Both the position numbers and the translations under genes were made by a program. This document shows, in pieces, positions 53,723 through 62,175 of a stretch of DNA of 64,000 nucleotides (positions within the stretch are counted from its first letter, which is position 1; each line of letters opens with the position of its first letter). The notes under the pieces are model-generated. The model was not told where the DNA came from and searched no databases. It was given only the letters and a program-made list of their open reading frames with translations. The DNA comes from Serinicoccus chungangensis (GTDB taxonomy: Bacteria > Actinomycetota > Actinomycetes > Actinomycetales > Dermatophilaceae): contig NZ_CP040887.1 of NCBI RefSeq assembly GCF_006337125.1, forward strand, positions 3,100,001-3,164,000, read 5' to 3'.

Positions 53723-55090
53723 CTAGACCCAGCCCTCCGGACCGGCCGAGCCGGCGGCATACTCCTCCAGCGGCACCTCGTCCGCCTCCCACGCGTCCAG
53801 GACCGGCTCGACGATGCGCCAGAGCTCCTCGGCCTCGTCGCCACGGATGGTCAGCAGCGGGTTGCCGTCGAGGATGGCCCCGAGGATCTCGCCGTAGGGC
53901 AGCATCCGGGCCTTGCCCAGCTCGGCGGACAGCTCCTTCTGCTCCAGCTCGAAGGGGTCGCCCTCGGCGTTCATCGACAGGTCCAGCGACACGCTGCCCG
54001 GCTTGAGCTCGAGCACGAGCCGGTCCGGGTCGGGGGTGTCGGTGAGCCCGAGGGGCACGTGCGCCGGGGCGCGGAAGGTCACGACCACCTGCTTGGACGC
54101 CGTGCCGAGCGCCTTGCCCGAGCGCAGCACGAAGGGCACCCCCGCCCAGCGGGCGTTGTCGAGCTGCACCGTCAGCTGGGCGAGCGTCTCGGTCTGGCGG
54201 GTCGGGTCGACCCCCTCCTCCGCCACGTAGTCGGGGACCGTGCGGTCGCCGAGTTCACCGGCGACATACCTCGCCCGCCGCGACGCGGCGACCGGGTCGT
54301 GGTCCCACGGCTGGGTCGCGCGCAGCGCCTGCGCCTTGAGGCCTCGGATCTCCTCGGCGTGCATCGTCGCCGGCGCCTCCATCGCGAAGAAGGCGAGGAC
54401 CTCCAGCAGGTGGCTCTGGATCATGTCCATGAGCGCGCCCGCGTGGTCGTAGTAGCCGGCCCGCCCCTCCAGCGCCAGGGTCTCGTCGTAGCAGATGTCG
54501 ACCCGCTCGATGTGCTCGGCGGACCAGATCGGCTGCAGCAGGCGGTTGGCGAACCGGATGCCGATGAGGTTGAGGATCGTGTTGACGCCGAGGAAGTGGT
54601 CGATCCGGAAGATGTCCCCCTCGGGCACCACCCGCAGCAGCTGGCGGTTGAGCTCGCGCGCGGACTCCAGGCTGTCGCCGAAGGGCTTCTCCAGCGCGAG
54701 CCGGGTGCCCTGCGGCACGGTCAGCTCCTCCAGCAGCGCGCACACCTTGACGGTGACCGCCGGCGGCAGGGCGAAGTAGAGCACGACCGGCTCGTCGACG
54801 GCGTCGAGCAGCGCCTGCAGCTGCTCCCGCTCCAGCAGGTCGGTCCGCAGGTAGGTCGCGCCGCTCACCACCGGCTCGGCGACCTCCTCGGGCACCTCGG
54901 CCTCGGCGAGGCTGTCGCGGACCCTGCCCCGCCAGTCCTCGTCGCTGAGCTCGAGGCGGTCGGCGCCCAGGACCCGCACCTTCCGGTCGGTCTCCTCGCG
55001 CAGCAACGTCCCGAGCCCGGGCAGCAGCAGCCGCCGGGTCAGGTCACCGGAGGCTCCCAGGATGAGCAGCGTGGTGGTCTGGTCGGCCAT
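53723..55090 (-). CDS. Glucose-6-phosphate dehydrogenase-like protein (variant paralogue)
   Basis: The 455-residue protein has the G6PDH fold: N-terminal GASGDLTRRLLLPGL (NADP site), ALEKPFGDSLESARELN with Lys135, the substrate loop RIDHFLG at 162-168 and a conserved DMIQSHLLEV His. The canonical signature RIDHYLGK ends in Lys; here position 169 is Val (HFLGVN), so substrate phosphate binding may be altered. Normal pentose-phosphate neighbours (tkt, tal, opcA, pgl) are absent, so it is probably an additional paralogue. ATG 55090 follows GAAGGA. It is downstream on the same strand of the VIT gene, 57 bases away, and converges with the C39 peptidase gene. Confidence 0.85.
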   Translation of the reverse strand: MADQTTTLLILGASGDLTRRLLLPGLGTLLREETDRKVRVLGADRLELSDEDWRGRVRDSLAEAEVPEEVAEPVVSGATYLRTDLLEREQLQALLDAVDEPVVLYFALPPAVTVKVCALLEELTVPQGTRLALEKPFGDSLESARELNRQLLRVVPEGDIFRIDHFLGVNTILNLIGIRFANRLLQPIWSAEHIERVDICYDETLALEGRAGYYDHAGALMDMIQSHLLEVLAFFAMEAPATMHAEEIRGLKAQALRATQPWDHDPVAASRRARYVAGELGDRTVPDYVAEEGVDPTRQTETLAQLTVQLDNARWAGVPFVLRSGKALGTASKQVVVTFRAPAHVPLGLTDTPDPDRLVLELKPGSVSLDLSMNAEGDPFELEQKELSAELGKARMLPYGEILGAILDGNPLLTIRGDEAEELWRIVEPVLDAWEADEVPLEEYAAGSAGPEGWV

Positions 55091-55147
55091 GCGGACGTCC
55101 TTCTTCCCTCGGGTATGACGCGTCCGCGCCAGTGTGGCACCTCGGGG

Positions 55148-55855
55148 TCAGAGCTGCGTGCCGACCAGGGCACCGATGGCGTAGGTCACGGCCATGGCGG
55201 TGAAGCCGCCCAGCACGTTGCGGGCGACGGCCCGCGGCCGCGGCGAGCGGCCCAGGGTGGCGCTCACCCAGCCGGTGAGCACCAGGGCGAGCAGCACGGA
55301 GCACACCGTGACCGGCACCCGCCAGGCCAGGGGCGGGGAGATGATGGCGAGCAGGGGCAGCAGGGCACCCAGGGTGAAGGCGACGAGCGAGGCCCAGGCC
55401 GCGTGCCAGGGGTTGGTGAGCTCGTCGGGGTCGATGTGCAGCTCGGCCTCCGCGTGCGCCGCGAGCGCGTCCCGCTCGGTCAGCTCGACGGCCACCTGCT
55501 GCGCGAGCTCGGGCGAGAGCCCCTTGGCGCGGTAGATCTCCGTGAGCTCGACCAGCTCCTCCTCGGGCATCTCCTGCAGCTCGCGACGCTCCAGCTCGAG
55601 CAGGGAGCGCTCGCTGTCGCGCTGGGTGCTCACCGAGACGTACTCCCCCACGGCCATCGACATGGCCCCCGCCGCGAGACCGGCCAGCCCGGCGGTGAGG
55701 ATCGCCGTGCGGTCGGAGGTCGCCGCAGCGACACCGATGACCAGTCCGGCGGTCGAGATGATCCCGTCGTTGGCGCCCAGGACCCCGGCGCGCAACCAGT
55801 TGAGCGTGCTCGCGGTGGTGCGCGGCTCGGCGTGCTGCAGGGGTGTCCCGACCAT
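55148..55855 (-). CDS. VIT1/CCC1-family iron/manganese transporter
   Basis: The 235-residue protein matches the VIT family: N-terminal RAGVLGANDGIISTAGLVIGVA helix, GLAGLAAGAMSMAVGEYVSVSTQRD at about 58-82, an intervening cytoplasmic metal-binding domain rich in Glu and His (about 85-140: ELERRELQEMPEEELVELTE), and three further helices. In plants and yeast the family moves Fe2+ or Mn2+ into vacuoles; bacterial members are thought to export Fe2+ or Mn2+ across the membrane. ATG 55855 is the likely start. Gene neighbours give no metal-related hint beyond the possible iron-type box near the RND gene, 11 kb away. Confidence 0.92.
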   Translation of the reverse strand: MVGTPLQHAEPRTTASTLNWLRAGVLGANDGIISTAGLVIGVAAATSDRTAILTAGLAGLAAGAMSMAVGEYVSVSTQRDSERSLLELERRELQEMPEEELVELTEIYRAKGLSPELAQQVAVELTERDALAAHAEAELHIDPDELTNPWHAAWASLVAFTLGALLPLLAIISPPLAWRVPVTVCSVLLALVLTGWVSATLGRSPRPRAVARNVLGGFTAMAVTYAIGALVGTQL

Positions 55856-55938
55856 GCCTGCAGCATCCTCCGCGTGTCCCGGACCCGCCAGGACGGTGAG
55901 GCTTCGCTACGTCGGCAGGCGGCAGGCCGGCGTGGCGT

Positions 55939-57195
55939 TCAGCGGGTGAGGTCGGCCTCGCGCCGGCCGCGGTCGGCCCGCGGCCCCACGTGGTGCCGGT
56001 GCACGAGCAGCGAGACGCCGAGCACGACCAGGCCGGCCACCGACAGCGCGGCGCCGACGAGGGCGGGCGCGCGGTAGCCGTAGCCCGCGGCGATGACCAG
56101 CCCGCCGACCCAGGCGCCGAGCGCGTTGGCGACGTTGAGGGAGGCGTGGTTCATGGCCGCGCCCAGCGTCTTGGCCGGACCGGCGACCTGCATGAGGCGC
56201 AGCTGCAGCCCGATCACCCAGGCCGAGCTGAAGAGGCCGATCGCGGCGACGGTGACCATCGCCGGCACGAGCGCCCCGGAGCTCCAGAAGAAGACGAGCA
56301 GCGCGGCCGCCGAACCGGCGCCGGTGAGGACCAGGGTGCGCAGCACCGACCAGTCCCCCAGCCGACCGCCGAGCCACGTCCCCACGACCGACACGACGCC
56401 GTACACGAGCAGGAAGACGGGCACCCAGCTCTCGGCGAGACCGGTGACGTCGGTGAGCGTCGGTGCGATGTAGGAGTAGGTGGCGAACATGCCGCCGAAG
56501 CCGATGGCCCCGATCGCGAGGGTGAGCCAGAACTGCGTGCTCGTGAAGGCGCGCAGCTCGGCGCGGCGCGAGCGGTGCTGGTCGCGGGGCGTGCGCGGCA
56601 CCCACAGACGCACCAGCACCGCGGCGACGAGGCCGATGACCGCGACCGCCCAGTAGCTCACCCGCCAGCCGAAGACCTGACCGGCCCAGGTGCCGAGCGG
56701 CACCCCGACGAGCAGGGCGATCGGGATGCCCAGCATGACCGTGCCGACCGCGCGGCCGCCCCGGCCGGGAGGGGCCAGCGAGATCGCGACCAGCGAGGCC
56801 AGACCGAAGAAGCCGGCGTGCGGCAGCCCGGCGACGAAGCGGGCGGCCACGAGCGTGCCGAGCGTGGGGGCGAGGGCCGCGGCAGCGTTGGCCAGCGCGA
56901 AGAGCAGCATGAAGCCGACGAGGACGGCGCGGCGGGGCAGCCGGGCCGCGCCCACGGCGGCGACCGGGGCACCGACGACCACGCCGAGCGCGTAGGCGGA
57001 GATGGCATACCCGGCGGTCGGGATGGACACGTCGAGACCGGTCGCGATCTGCGGCAGCACCCCCATGGTGACGAACTCGGCGACCCCGATGCCGACGCCG
57101 CCGAGGATGAGGGCTGCGAAGGCGAGGGCATGCCGCCGCCCGCCCGCGTGCGGGCGCTCGGTGACGGTGGGAGCGGTGGCGGACAGGGTCGACAA
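55939..57195 (-). CDS. MFS transporter (drug/sugar efflux, AraJ/YdhP-like)
   Basis: The 418-residue protein has twelve membrane helices in two six-helix halves. Helix 1 is FAALILGGVGIGVAEFVTMGVLPQIA; the 2-3 loop holds a G-x-x-x-x-R-R variant (GAARLPRRAVLVG); helices 5-6 show GLPHAGFFGLASLVAISLAPPGRGG, typical of the AraJ/YdhP/PbuE purine- or sugar-export branch. The likely start is TTG 57195, six bases behind GAGG; no ATG or GTG lies close enough. An open frame continues upstream but lacks signals. Drug or metabolite export is inferred; the substrate is unknown. A TAGGCT box lies further upstream near 57260. Confidence 0.85.
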   Translation of the reverse strand: MSTLSATAPTVTERPHAGGRRHALAFAALILGGVGIGVAEFVTMGVLPQIATGLDVSIPTAGYAISAYALGVVVGAPVAAVGAARLPRRAVLVGFMLLFALANAAAALAPTLGTLVAARFVAGLPHAGFFGLASLVAISLAPPGRGGRAVGTVMLGIPIALLVGVPLGTWAGQVFGWRVSYWAVAVIGLVAAVLVRLWVPRTPRDQHRSRRAELRAFTSTQFWLTLAIGAIGFGGMFATYSYIAPTLTDVTGLAESWVPVFLLVYGVVSVVGTWLGGRLGDWSVLRTLVLTGAGSAAALLVFFWSSGALVPAMVTVAAIGLFSSAWVIGLQLRLMQVAGPAKTLGAAMNHASLNVANALGAWVGGLVIAAGYGYRAPALVGAALSVAGLVVLGVSLLVHRHHVGPRADRGRREADLTR

Positions 57196-57300
57196 AGGAG
57201 GCCTCGGGTCTGAGGGGCACGACGGTGGGGGGTGTCCGCACCTCCGGCGCGGACCTCTCCAGCCTAACCCGGGCCCACGCCCCCCGTTCCCAGCCTTCCT

Positions 57301-57342
57301 GCACCGGACCGGCATGAGGGCCGCACCGGACGGGCGGTGCGG
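57301..57342. repeat. Locus D: inverted CGTCCGGTGC repeats and terminator hairpin after the sortase gene
   Basis: GCACCGGAC occurs at 57301-57309 and 57323-57331, a 22-base period, as the inverted form of the 35-kb minisatellite core. CCGCACCG (57321-57328) pairs with CGGTGCGG (57335-57342), forming a hairpin about 25 bases after the sortase gene stop on the minus strand. Confidence 0.55.
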
Positions 57343-57367
57343 GCGGAGGGAGGGTGCAGGCGCGGGG

Positions 57368-57949
57368 TCAGCCGCCGACGGCCTCGGCGATCGCGACGAA
57401 GTTGGCCTTCTGCCCGCCGTCGCTGCGGGCACCGAGGGAGGGGTCGCAGGTGATGAGCGCGATCCGCGCGACGTCGTCCTGGTCGCCCCAGACCGCGTCG
57501 CTGCGCTGCAGGCCCTCCTTGGAGATCTGCTGGGTCGCGGTGACCACGAAGTCGCGGGTCCCGCCGTGCCCGTAGCCGACGGTGATGACGTCGCCGTCGC
57601 TCACCTCGGCCAGGTCGTAGAACACGTCCGGCTCGTCGTAGTAGGTGACGTGCGCGGCGATGACCGCCGTCCCCACCTGACCGGGGACGACGCGCCCGGA
57701 CCCGGCGTACCAGATCGCCTCGCCCTGGTCGGGGTTGATGGTCCCCTGCGGCGTGAGGCCCTCCGGCGCGACCGGCTCCTCCGTCAGCCCCGCCGCCGGC
57801 ACCGTGACCCACGCCGGAGCCGCCTCGCCCTCGGCGTGGACGGGTCGCCCGTCGGTGCCCTGGATCGCCCCGACCGCCTGCACGGCGATCGCGCTGACCC
57901 CGAGCGTGCCCACGAGCAGCCCGGTGGGCAGCAGCAGGCGGGCGTTCAC
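57368..57949 (-). CDS. Sortase, class E/F-like
   Basis: The 193-residue protein has an N-terminal membrane anchor (about 9-28) and a sortase domain (about 65-193). Catalytic residues are His100 in AVIAAHVTYYDEPDVF, Cys168 in RIALITCDPSLGARSDGG and Arg175. The length and TCDP context match small actinobacterial sortases of class E or F, which join secreted proteins to the cell wall or to pili at a C-terminal sorting signal. GTG 57949 follows CGGAG. The gene lies 19 bases after a gene for a secreted protein with a C-terminal membrane segment and basic tail, probably its substrate. Confidence 0.9.
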   Translation of the reverse strand: MNARLLLPTGLLVGTLGVSAIAVQAVGAIQGTDGRPVHAEGEAAPAWVTVPAAGLTEEPVAPEGLTPQGTINPDQGEAIWYAGSGRVVPGQVGTAVIAAHVTYYDEPDVFYDLAEVSDGDVITVGYGHGGTRDFVVTATQQISKEGLQRSDAVWGDQDDVARIALITCDPSLGARSDGGQKANFVAIAEAVGG

Positions 57950-57968
57950 GGTCGGCTCCGGGGAGGGA

Positions 57969-58607
57969 TCAACCCTGGTCGCGCTGCGGCTGGCGACGCA
58001 GCCCCACGGCCGCGGCGCCGGCACCGGCGACCGCGAGCACGGCGCCGCCGACGAGCAGCGGCGACAGCCCGGCCTCACGCAGCGGCCCGTCGGTCTCGAC
58101 CGCGGGACCGGCGGCCTGCACGTCCTCGTCGGCCTGGTCCTGCCCGGCCTCCTCCGCACCCGCGGCCCCGTCGTCACCCGCGGCGTCGTCCCCGGCCGCA
58201 GCCTGGTCCTCGGCCGCGGCGTCACCGTCACCCGGCTCCTCGGGCGCGGGCGCCTCCTCCTCGGCGGCCGCGCTGCCCTGGCAGAGGGTGATCTCGCGGA
58301 TGACCGCCCCGCCGTCGCTGCCGTAGGTCTGCCCGTAGACCGGGTTGGCGATCTCGACCGCGCCGTCGTCGGAGGTGAGCGTCAGCGCGACCCACTCGTT
58401 GTCACCCTCGAGGTATGGCCCGTGCGTGGCCTCGTCGAGGTACGTCGCCGTCGCCGTGCCGGGCATGGCCATGACGTCGCACCGCACGTCGTCGTAGGTG
58501 TCCGCCAGCTGGTCCTCGTCGACGGCGAGGGCAGGGCCGGCGGCCAGTGCCGTGAGCGCGGCCGCCCCGGCCGCGACGGTCAGCGTCCGCAGGGTCGTGG
58601 TGCTCAT
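57969..58607 (-). CDS. Secreted protein with C-terminal membrane segment, probable sortase substrate
   Basis: The 212-residue protein has a signal peptide ending AGPALA (cleaved about residue 29), a soluble region to about 120 with two Cys that could form a disulfide, a 65-residue acidic Ala/Glu/Asp/Gly linker, and a C-terminal helix LLVGGAVLAVAGAGAAAVGL with the basic tail RRQPQRDQG. That is the layout of a cell-wall sorting signal, but no LPxTG or LAxTG is visible; the segment before the helix reads ETDGPLREAGLSP. ATG 58607 follows GAGAGGA. The sortase gene follows directly, so they form a pair. Confidence 0.82.
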   Translation of the reverse strand: MSTTTLRTLTVAAGAAALTALAAGPALAVDEDQLADTYDDVRCDVMAMPGTATATYLDEATHGPYLEGDNEWVALTLTSDDGAVEIANPVYGQTYGSDGGAVIREITLCQGSAAAEEEAPAPEEPGDGDAAAEDQAAAGDDAAGDDGAAGAEEAGQDQADEDVQAAGPAVETDGPLREAGLSPLLVGGAVLAVAGAGAAAVGLRRQPQRDQG

Positions 58608-58808
58608 GAGGGTCCTCTCCGCAGGCATGCGGTCGTGCGTGGTCGGGAGCCGCCCGGCGTGCGGACGATCCGGTCACACAGGTCACATCTGTCACATTCG
58701 ACGCTTCCGCACCCTAGCGACGGCGTCGCCGACCCCGAGTCACCTCGGGCGGCGTGTCGCCGAACCCTGGGGCGGGCCGGTGCAGGTCGGCGCGGCCGGG
58801 GGCCGTCC

Positions 58809-60725
58809 TCAGCGGGCGTGCACCAGCGCCACGAGGGTGGCCCCCTCCTGCGGGAGGTGGCTGCGCGGGGTGACGACCGTCGCCACCCCGTCCTGGACGA
58901 CGAACATGAGGACGGCGTCGGGCTCGCGCTCCCGGAAGTCGTCGAGGGTGTGCTGGGCGGTCAGCCGGGTCTTGCGCACCTGCATCCCCTCCCGGGTGGC
59001 CGTGTCCAGCTCGGGTGCCGACATCGGCGGGGAGAAGGCGACCTGCGCGGTCAGCTTGCTGGCGGTCTGCTGCTTGGCCTTGGCCTCCGACAGCGTGCCG
59101 CCGCCCCCGCCGGAGCGGTCCCGGGGCTGGGACCGCTTCGGCAGGGACTCGCCCTGCCGCCGGAGCTGGTAGGTGTTGGACTGGCCGAGGGCGTGCCCGA
59201 ACTCCCGCGCCGCCGTCGAGTTGGTGTCGTCGTCGTGCGTGGCCGCGACCAGGGAGCCGAGACCCGCCAGCTCCATGTCCTCGACGGCATACTCCGACAG
59301 GATGTGCGTGCGCTCCACCCGCAGCCCCGCCATCCGCGCCTGCGCCACCTCGGCCGGCGCCAGCGAGACGAGCAGCGTCGGCACCTTGAGCTCGGTGAGC
59401 AGCCCGGCGGCCTGCCGTGCCCACAGCGGCGCCCCGGCGAAGAGGACGCCGTTGGGCGTCGTCGTCGCCAGCCCCAGCCGCTCGGCCAGACGCCCCACCC
59501 CCAGCCCGTAGACCGCGACCGTCACCACGATCGTCACGAACACCAGGGGCACCAGGTCGGCGGAGGCGATCACGAGCTGCTCCAGCCGCTCCGCCGAGGC
59601 CTCGAGCGCCAGGCTCTCCCGCGCGTCCTCCCCGCCCAGGGCCGCCAGCGAGCGTGCCTCGTCGGCCGCGTGCTCGATCTCGAGCGCGAAGATGCTCGTC
59701 ACCGCGGCGGCCACGATGCCCCGCGGCGCCATGAAGGCCAGCAGGGTGCGCTCCTGCCGCGTCGCCTCCGTGCCCAGCAGCCCCAGCGCCACGGACGCGG
59801 GGCGCACGACGAGCAGCAGGAGGAGCACGAAGACCGCCGCGGTCGGTGCGACGGCGACCACCTCGGCGGGGCTGACCCGCCCGGCCAGCAGCACGAAGAG
59901 CGCCCCCACGATGAGCACCTGCAGGTGCTCCTTGAACTCGCGCACGTGCTCCAGCCGCAACCCCGGCCGGTTGGCGAGGTAGATCCCCAGCATCGTCACG
60001 GTGAGCAGGCCGCTCTCGGACTGCAGCTCGTTGGAGATCACCAGCGACCCCACCGCGACGGCGAGGAAGGTCACGCCCTCGAGGAAGTCCGGGATGAGGT
60101 GGCGACGCATGGCCACCTCCAGCAGGACGCCGAAGAGCAGCGCGAGCACGGTGGAGATGACGACCGTCCGGCCCAGCGTGAGCGCGGCGGTCGCGAGCGC
60201 CCCGTCGGGGCCGCCGACGATGATGGCCTGGAAGACGAGCACGGCGAGGATCGCGCCGATGGGGTCGACGACGATGCCCTCCCACCGCAGCATGGAGGAC
60301 ACCCGTCGCGTGGGGCGCAGCTGGCGGATGATGGGGGCGATGACGGTCGGGCCGGTCACCACCAGCAGCGCCCCGATGAGCAGCGCCAGCTGCCACTCGA
60401 CCCCGGCCACGATCGCGGCGAGGGTGGTGAGGGCCCACGCGAGCAGCACCGTGACGGAGCAGAGGCGGACGACCGCTGCGCTGAGGCCACGCAGGTCGCG
60501 GAACCGCAGCGACAGCGACCCCTCGAAGAGGATGACGCCGACGGCCAGGTTGACGCCGGCGAAGAGCAGGTCGCGACCCAGCACGGTCTCGGGGCTGACG
60601 GCCTGCCCGAGGCCGAACCCGGCGACCAGCAGCAGCAGGATCGACGGCACCCGCAGCCGGTATGCCGCGAGCTGGCACAGGATGGCGACCCCGAGCACGA
60701 GGGCGAGGTACGGGGCGGGCGGCAC
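58809..60725 (-). CDS. CPA1-type cation:proton antiporter with C-terminal RCK-like domain
   Basis: The 638-residue protein has about twelve to thirteen membrane helices (about 1-415) matching NhaP/KefB-type exchangers: FEGSLSLRFRDL, VTGPTVIAPIIRQLRP, and the WEGIVVDPIGAILAVLVF segment with its conserved Asp. A TrkA-N-like nucleotide fold follows (about 428-520, NGVLFAGAPLWARQAAGLL), then a Gly/Ser/Arg-rich linker and a C-terminal TrkA-C-like part (about 580-638). It should exchange Na+ or K+ for protons with ligand control. GTG 60725 is the best start but has weak signals. It is divergent from the methyltransferase gene. Confidence 0.9.
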   Translation of the reverse strand: MPPAPYLALVLGVAILCQLAAYRLRVPSILLLLVAGFGLGQAVSPETVLGRDLLFAGVNLAVGVILFEGSLSLRFRDLRGLSAAVVRLCSVTVLLAWALTTLAAIVAGVEWQLALLIGALLVVTGPTVIAPIIRQLRPTRRVSSMLRWEGIVVDPIGAILAVLVFQAIIVGGPDGALATAALTLGRTVVISTVLALLFGVLLEVAMRRHLIPDFLEGVTFLAVAVGSLVISNELQSESGLLTVTMLGIYLANRPGLRLEHVREFKEHLQVLIVGALFVLLAGRVSPAEVVAVAPTAAVFVLLLLLVVRPASVALGLLGTEATRQERTLLAFMAPRGIVAAAVTSIFALEIEHAADEARSLAALGGEDARESLALEASAERLEQLVIASADLVPLVFVTIVVTVAVYGLGVGRLAERLGLATTTPNGVLFAGAPLWARQAAGLLTELKVPTLLVSLAPAEVAQARMAGLRVERTHILSEYAVEDMELAGLGSLVAATHDDDTNSTAAREFGHALGQSNTYQLRRQGESLPKRSQPRDRSGGGGGTLSEAKAKQQTASKLTAQVAFSPPMSAPELDTATREGMQVRKTRLTAQHTLDDFREREPDAVLMFVVQDGVATVVTPRSHLPQEGATLVALVHAR

Positions 60726-60788
60726 CCTCGAAGTCTGCCAGCACCCGTGCGTCAGCGGCGGTCACCGGCGCGTCGGGGCCTCCCGGCC

Positions 60789-60794
60789 TAGGCT
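60789..60794 (+). promoter_or_regulatory. -10 box TAGGCT of the methyltransferase gene
   Basis: TAGGCT ends six bases before ATG 60801; a leaderless start is predicted. Confidence 0.55.
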
Positions 60795-60800
60795 GCCGAC

Positions 60801-61223
60801 ATGACCCTGTCGGCCCGGCTCGCCGCCGTCGTGGACGCCCTCCCGCTGCACCCGGGCATGCGCGTCCTCGAGATCGGCGGGGCCCCCGGCGCCGCGGCCC
60901 GCGAGGTCGCCCGGCGGATCGGCGAGGGCCACGTGCACGTCGTCGACCGCTCCGCCGCCGGCGTCCGGCTGGTCGAGCGGACCTGCGCGCGGGAGATCGA
61001 GGCGGGGTTGCTGTCGGTGCGGTGCGTGGACGTCGACGACCTCGACCTGGGGGGCCAGCAGCCCTTCGACCTCGCGTTCGCCTGTCGGGTGGGCGTCCTC
61101 GACGGGCGCCACCCGGGGGTGGTGGCACGGCGCCGCGTCGCGGCGGTCCTCACCCCGGGCGGCCGCCTCTTCGTCGACGGCGGCGACCCGTTGCGCGAGG
61201 TGGACCTGCGCGCCGCTGGCTAG
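60801..61223 (+). CDS. Small SAM-dependent methyltransferase-like protein
   Basis: The 140-residue protein has the Rossmann methyltransferase motif I as RVLEIGGAPGAAAREVARRI, then VHVVDRSAAGVRLVE (motif II area with acidic end), VDVDDLDLGGQQPFDLAFACRVGVLD and GGRLFVDGGDPL. It is short for the family (usually 180-260 residues) and lacks a substrate domain, so it may be a minimal or degenerate enzyme. ATG 60801 is supported by a TAGGCT box at -6. Its stop codon TAG is part of the -10 box of the next gene. Neighbours do not indicate a target. Confidence 0.78.
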   Translation: MTLSARLAAVVDALPLHPGMRVLEIGGAPGAAAREVARRIGEGHVHVVDRSAAGVRLVERTCAREIEAGLLSVRCVDVDDLDLGGQQPFDLAFACRVGVLDGRHPGVVARRRVAAVLTPGGRLFVDGGDPLREVDLRAAG

Positions 61224-61226
61224 CCT
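61221..61226 (+). promoter_or_regulatory. -10 box TAGCCT of the coiled-coil protein gene, overlapping a stop codon
   Basis: TAGCCT ends seven bases before GTG 61234 and its TAG is the stop codon of the methyltransferase gene, so the second gene has its own internal promoter. Confidence 0.55.
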
Positions 61227-61233
61227 GGGCCTC

Positions 61234-62160
61234 GTGGTGGAGCAGGCGGACGACGAGGTGCTGCGCGCGGCGGTCACCGGCGTGTATGCCGTCCCGCCCG
61301 CCGAGTTCGTCGCGACCCGCACGGAGTGGGTCGCCCGGCTGCGCTCGCAAGGGCGGAAGGACCTGGCGAAGGAGGTCGGGGCGCTGCGCAAGCCGAGTGT
61401 CGCGGCAGCGGCGGTCAACGCCCTGGTGCGCGCGGAGGACCCGGCCACGGACCGGCTGCGCGAGGTCGGGACCCGGCTGAGGCACGCCCAGTCGGCGATG
61501 GACGCGAGCGGTCTGCAGGGCCTGCGCACCGAGCGCGACGCGGTGCTGGCCGCGTGGGTCGCGGCCGCGCGCCGGCACGCCCCGGTGCCGCTGACGGCGG
61601 GCGGCGAGAGCGAGGTCCGGGACACCGCGGTGGCCGCGCTCGCGGACGCCGACGCGACCGCCGTGGTGCTCAGCGGCACGCTGACCCGGGCGCTGGCCTA
61701 CAGCGGGTTCGGCGAGGTCGACGTCGCCGACGCCGTGGCCCGCACGAGCACCGGGGTGGTGCTCACCCGCATCGAGGGAGGGGGCGCCGAGGGCGAGGGC
61801 GGCGTGCCCGGTCCGCCCGACCAGCCCGAGCCCGACGAGCCCGAGGAGCCCGACGACAGGCTGCCGCGGCTGCAGGAGGAGCTGGAGAGCGCCGAGGCGC
61901 AGGTCGGCCGGGCGCGCGAGGCCCGGAAGCAGGCTGCCGCGACGGCGGGCCAGCGGCAGGACGAGCTGGAGGTCGCCCGGTCCGGGGTGGAGCAGGCCCG
62001 CCGCCTCCTGGCCCAGGCGGAGAAGCACGCGACCACGGCGCAGGGACGCGCCGACCGTGCCCAGGAGCAGGAGGACGCCGCGGACGAGGAGCTGGCGGCG
62101 GCCCGCGTCGCCCGGGACGAGGCCCGCCGACGGCTCGAGGAGGCCCAGGACGCCGACTGA
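61234..62160 (+). CDS. Coiled-coil protein of unknown function
   Basis: The 308-residue protein has an N-terminal helical domain (about 1-175, AVTGVYAVPPAEFVATRTEW, DLAKEVGALRKPSVAAAAVN, TDRLREVGTRLRHAQSAMD) resembling the unknown-function domain often found before coiled coils in actinobacteria; a Pro/Glu-rich break (about 188-210); and a long coiled coil (about 215-305) of Glu/Ala/Gln/Arg heptads, which should dimerise. No catalytic motif is seen. GTG 61234 is predicted to start a leaderless message. It follows the methyltransferase gene by ten bases but has its own promoter. Confidence 0.75.
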   Translation: MVEQADDEVLRAAVTGVYAVPPAEFVATRTEWVARLRSQGRKDLAKEVGALRKPSVAAAAVNALVRAEDPATDRLREVGTRLRHAQSAMDASGLQGLRTERDAVLAAWVAAARRHAPVPLTAGGESEVRDTAVAALADADATAVVLSGTLTRALAYSGFGEVDVADAVARTSTGVVLTRIEGGGAEGEGGVPGPPDQPEPDEPEEPDDRLPRLQEELESAEAQVGRAREARKQAAATAGQRQDELEVARSGVEQARRLLAQAEKHATTAQGRADRAQEQEDAADEELAAARVARDEARRRLEEAQDAD

Positions 62161-62175
62161 TGCGCCGGCGGTCGG

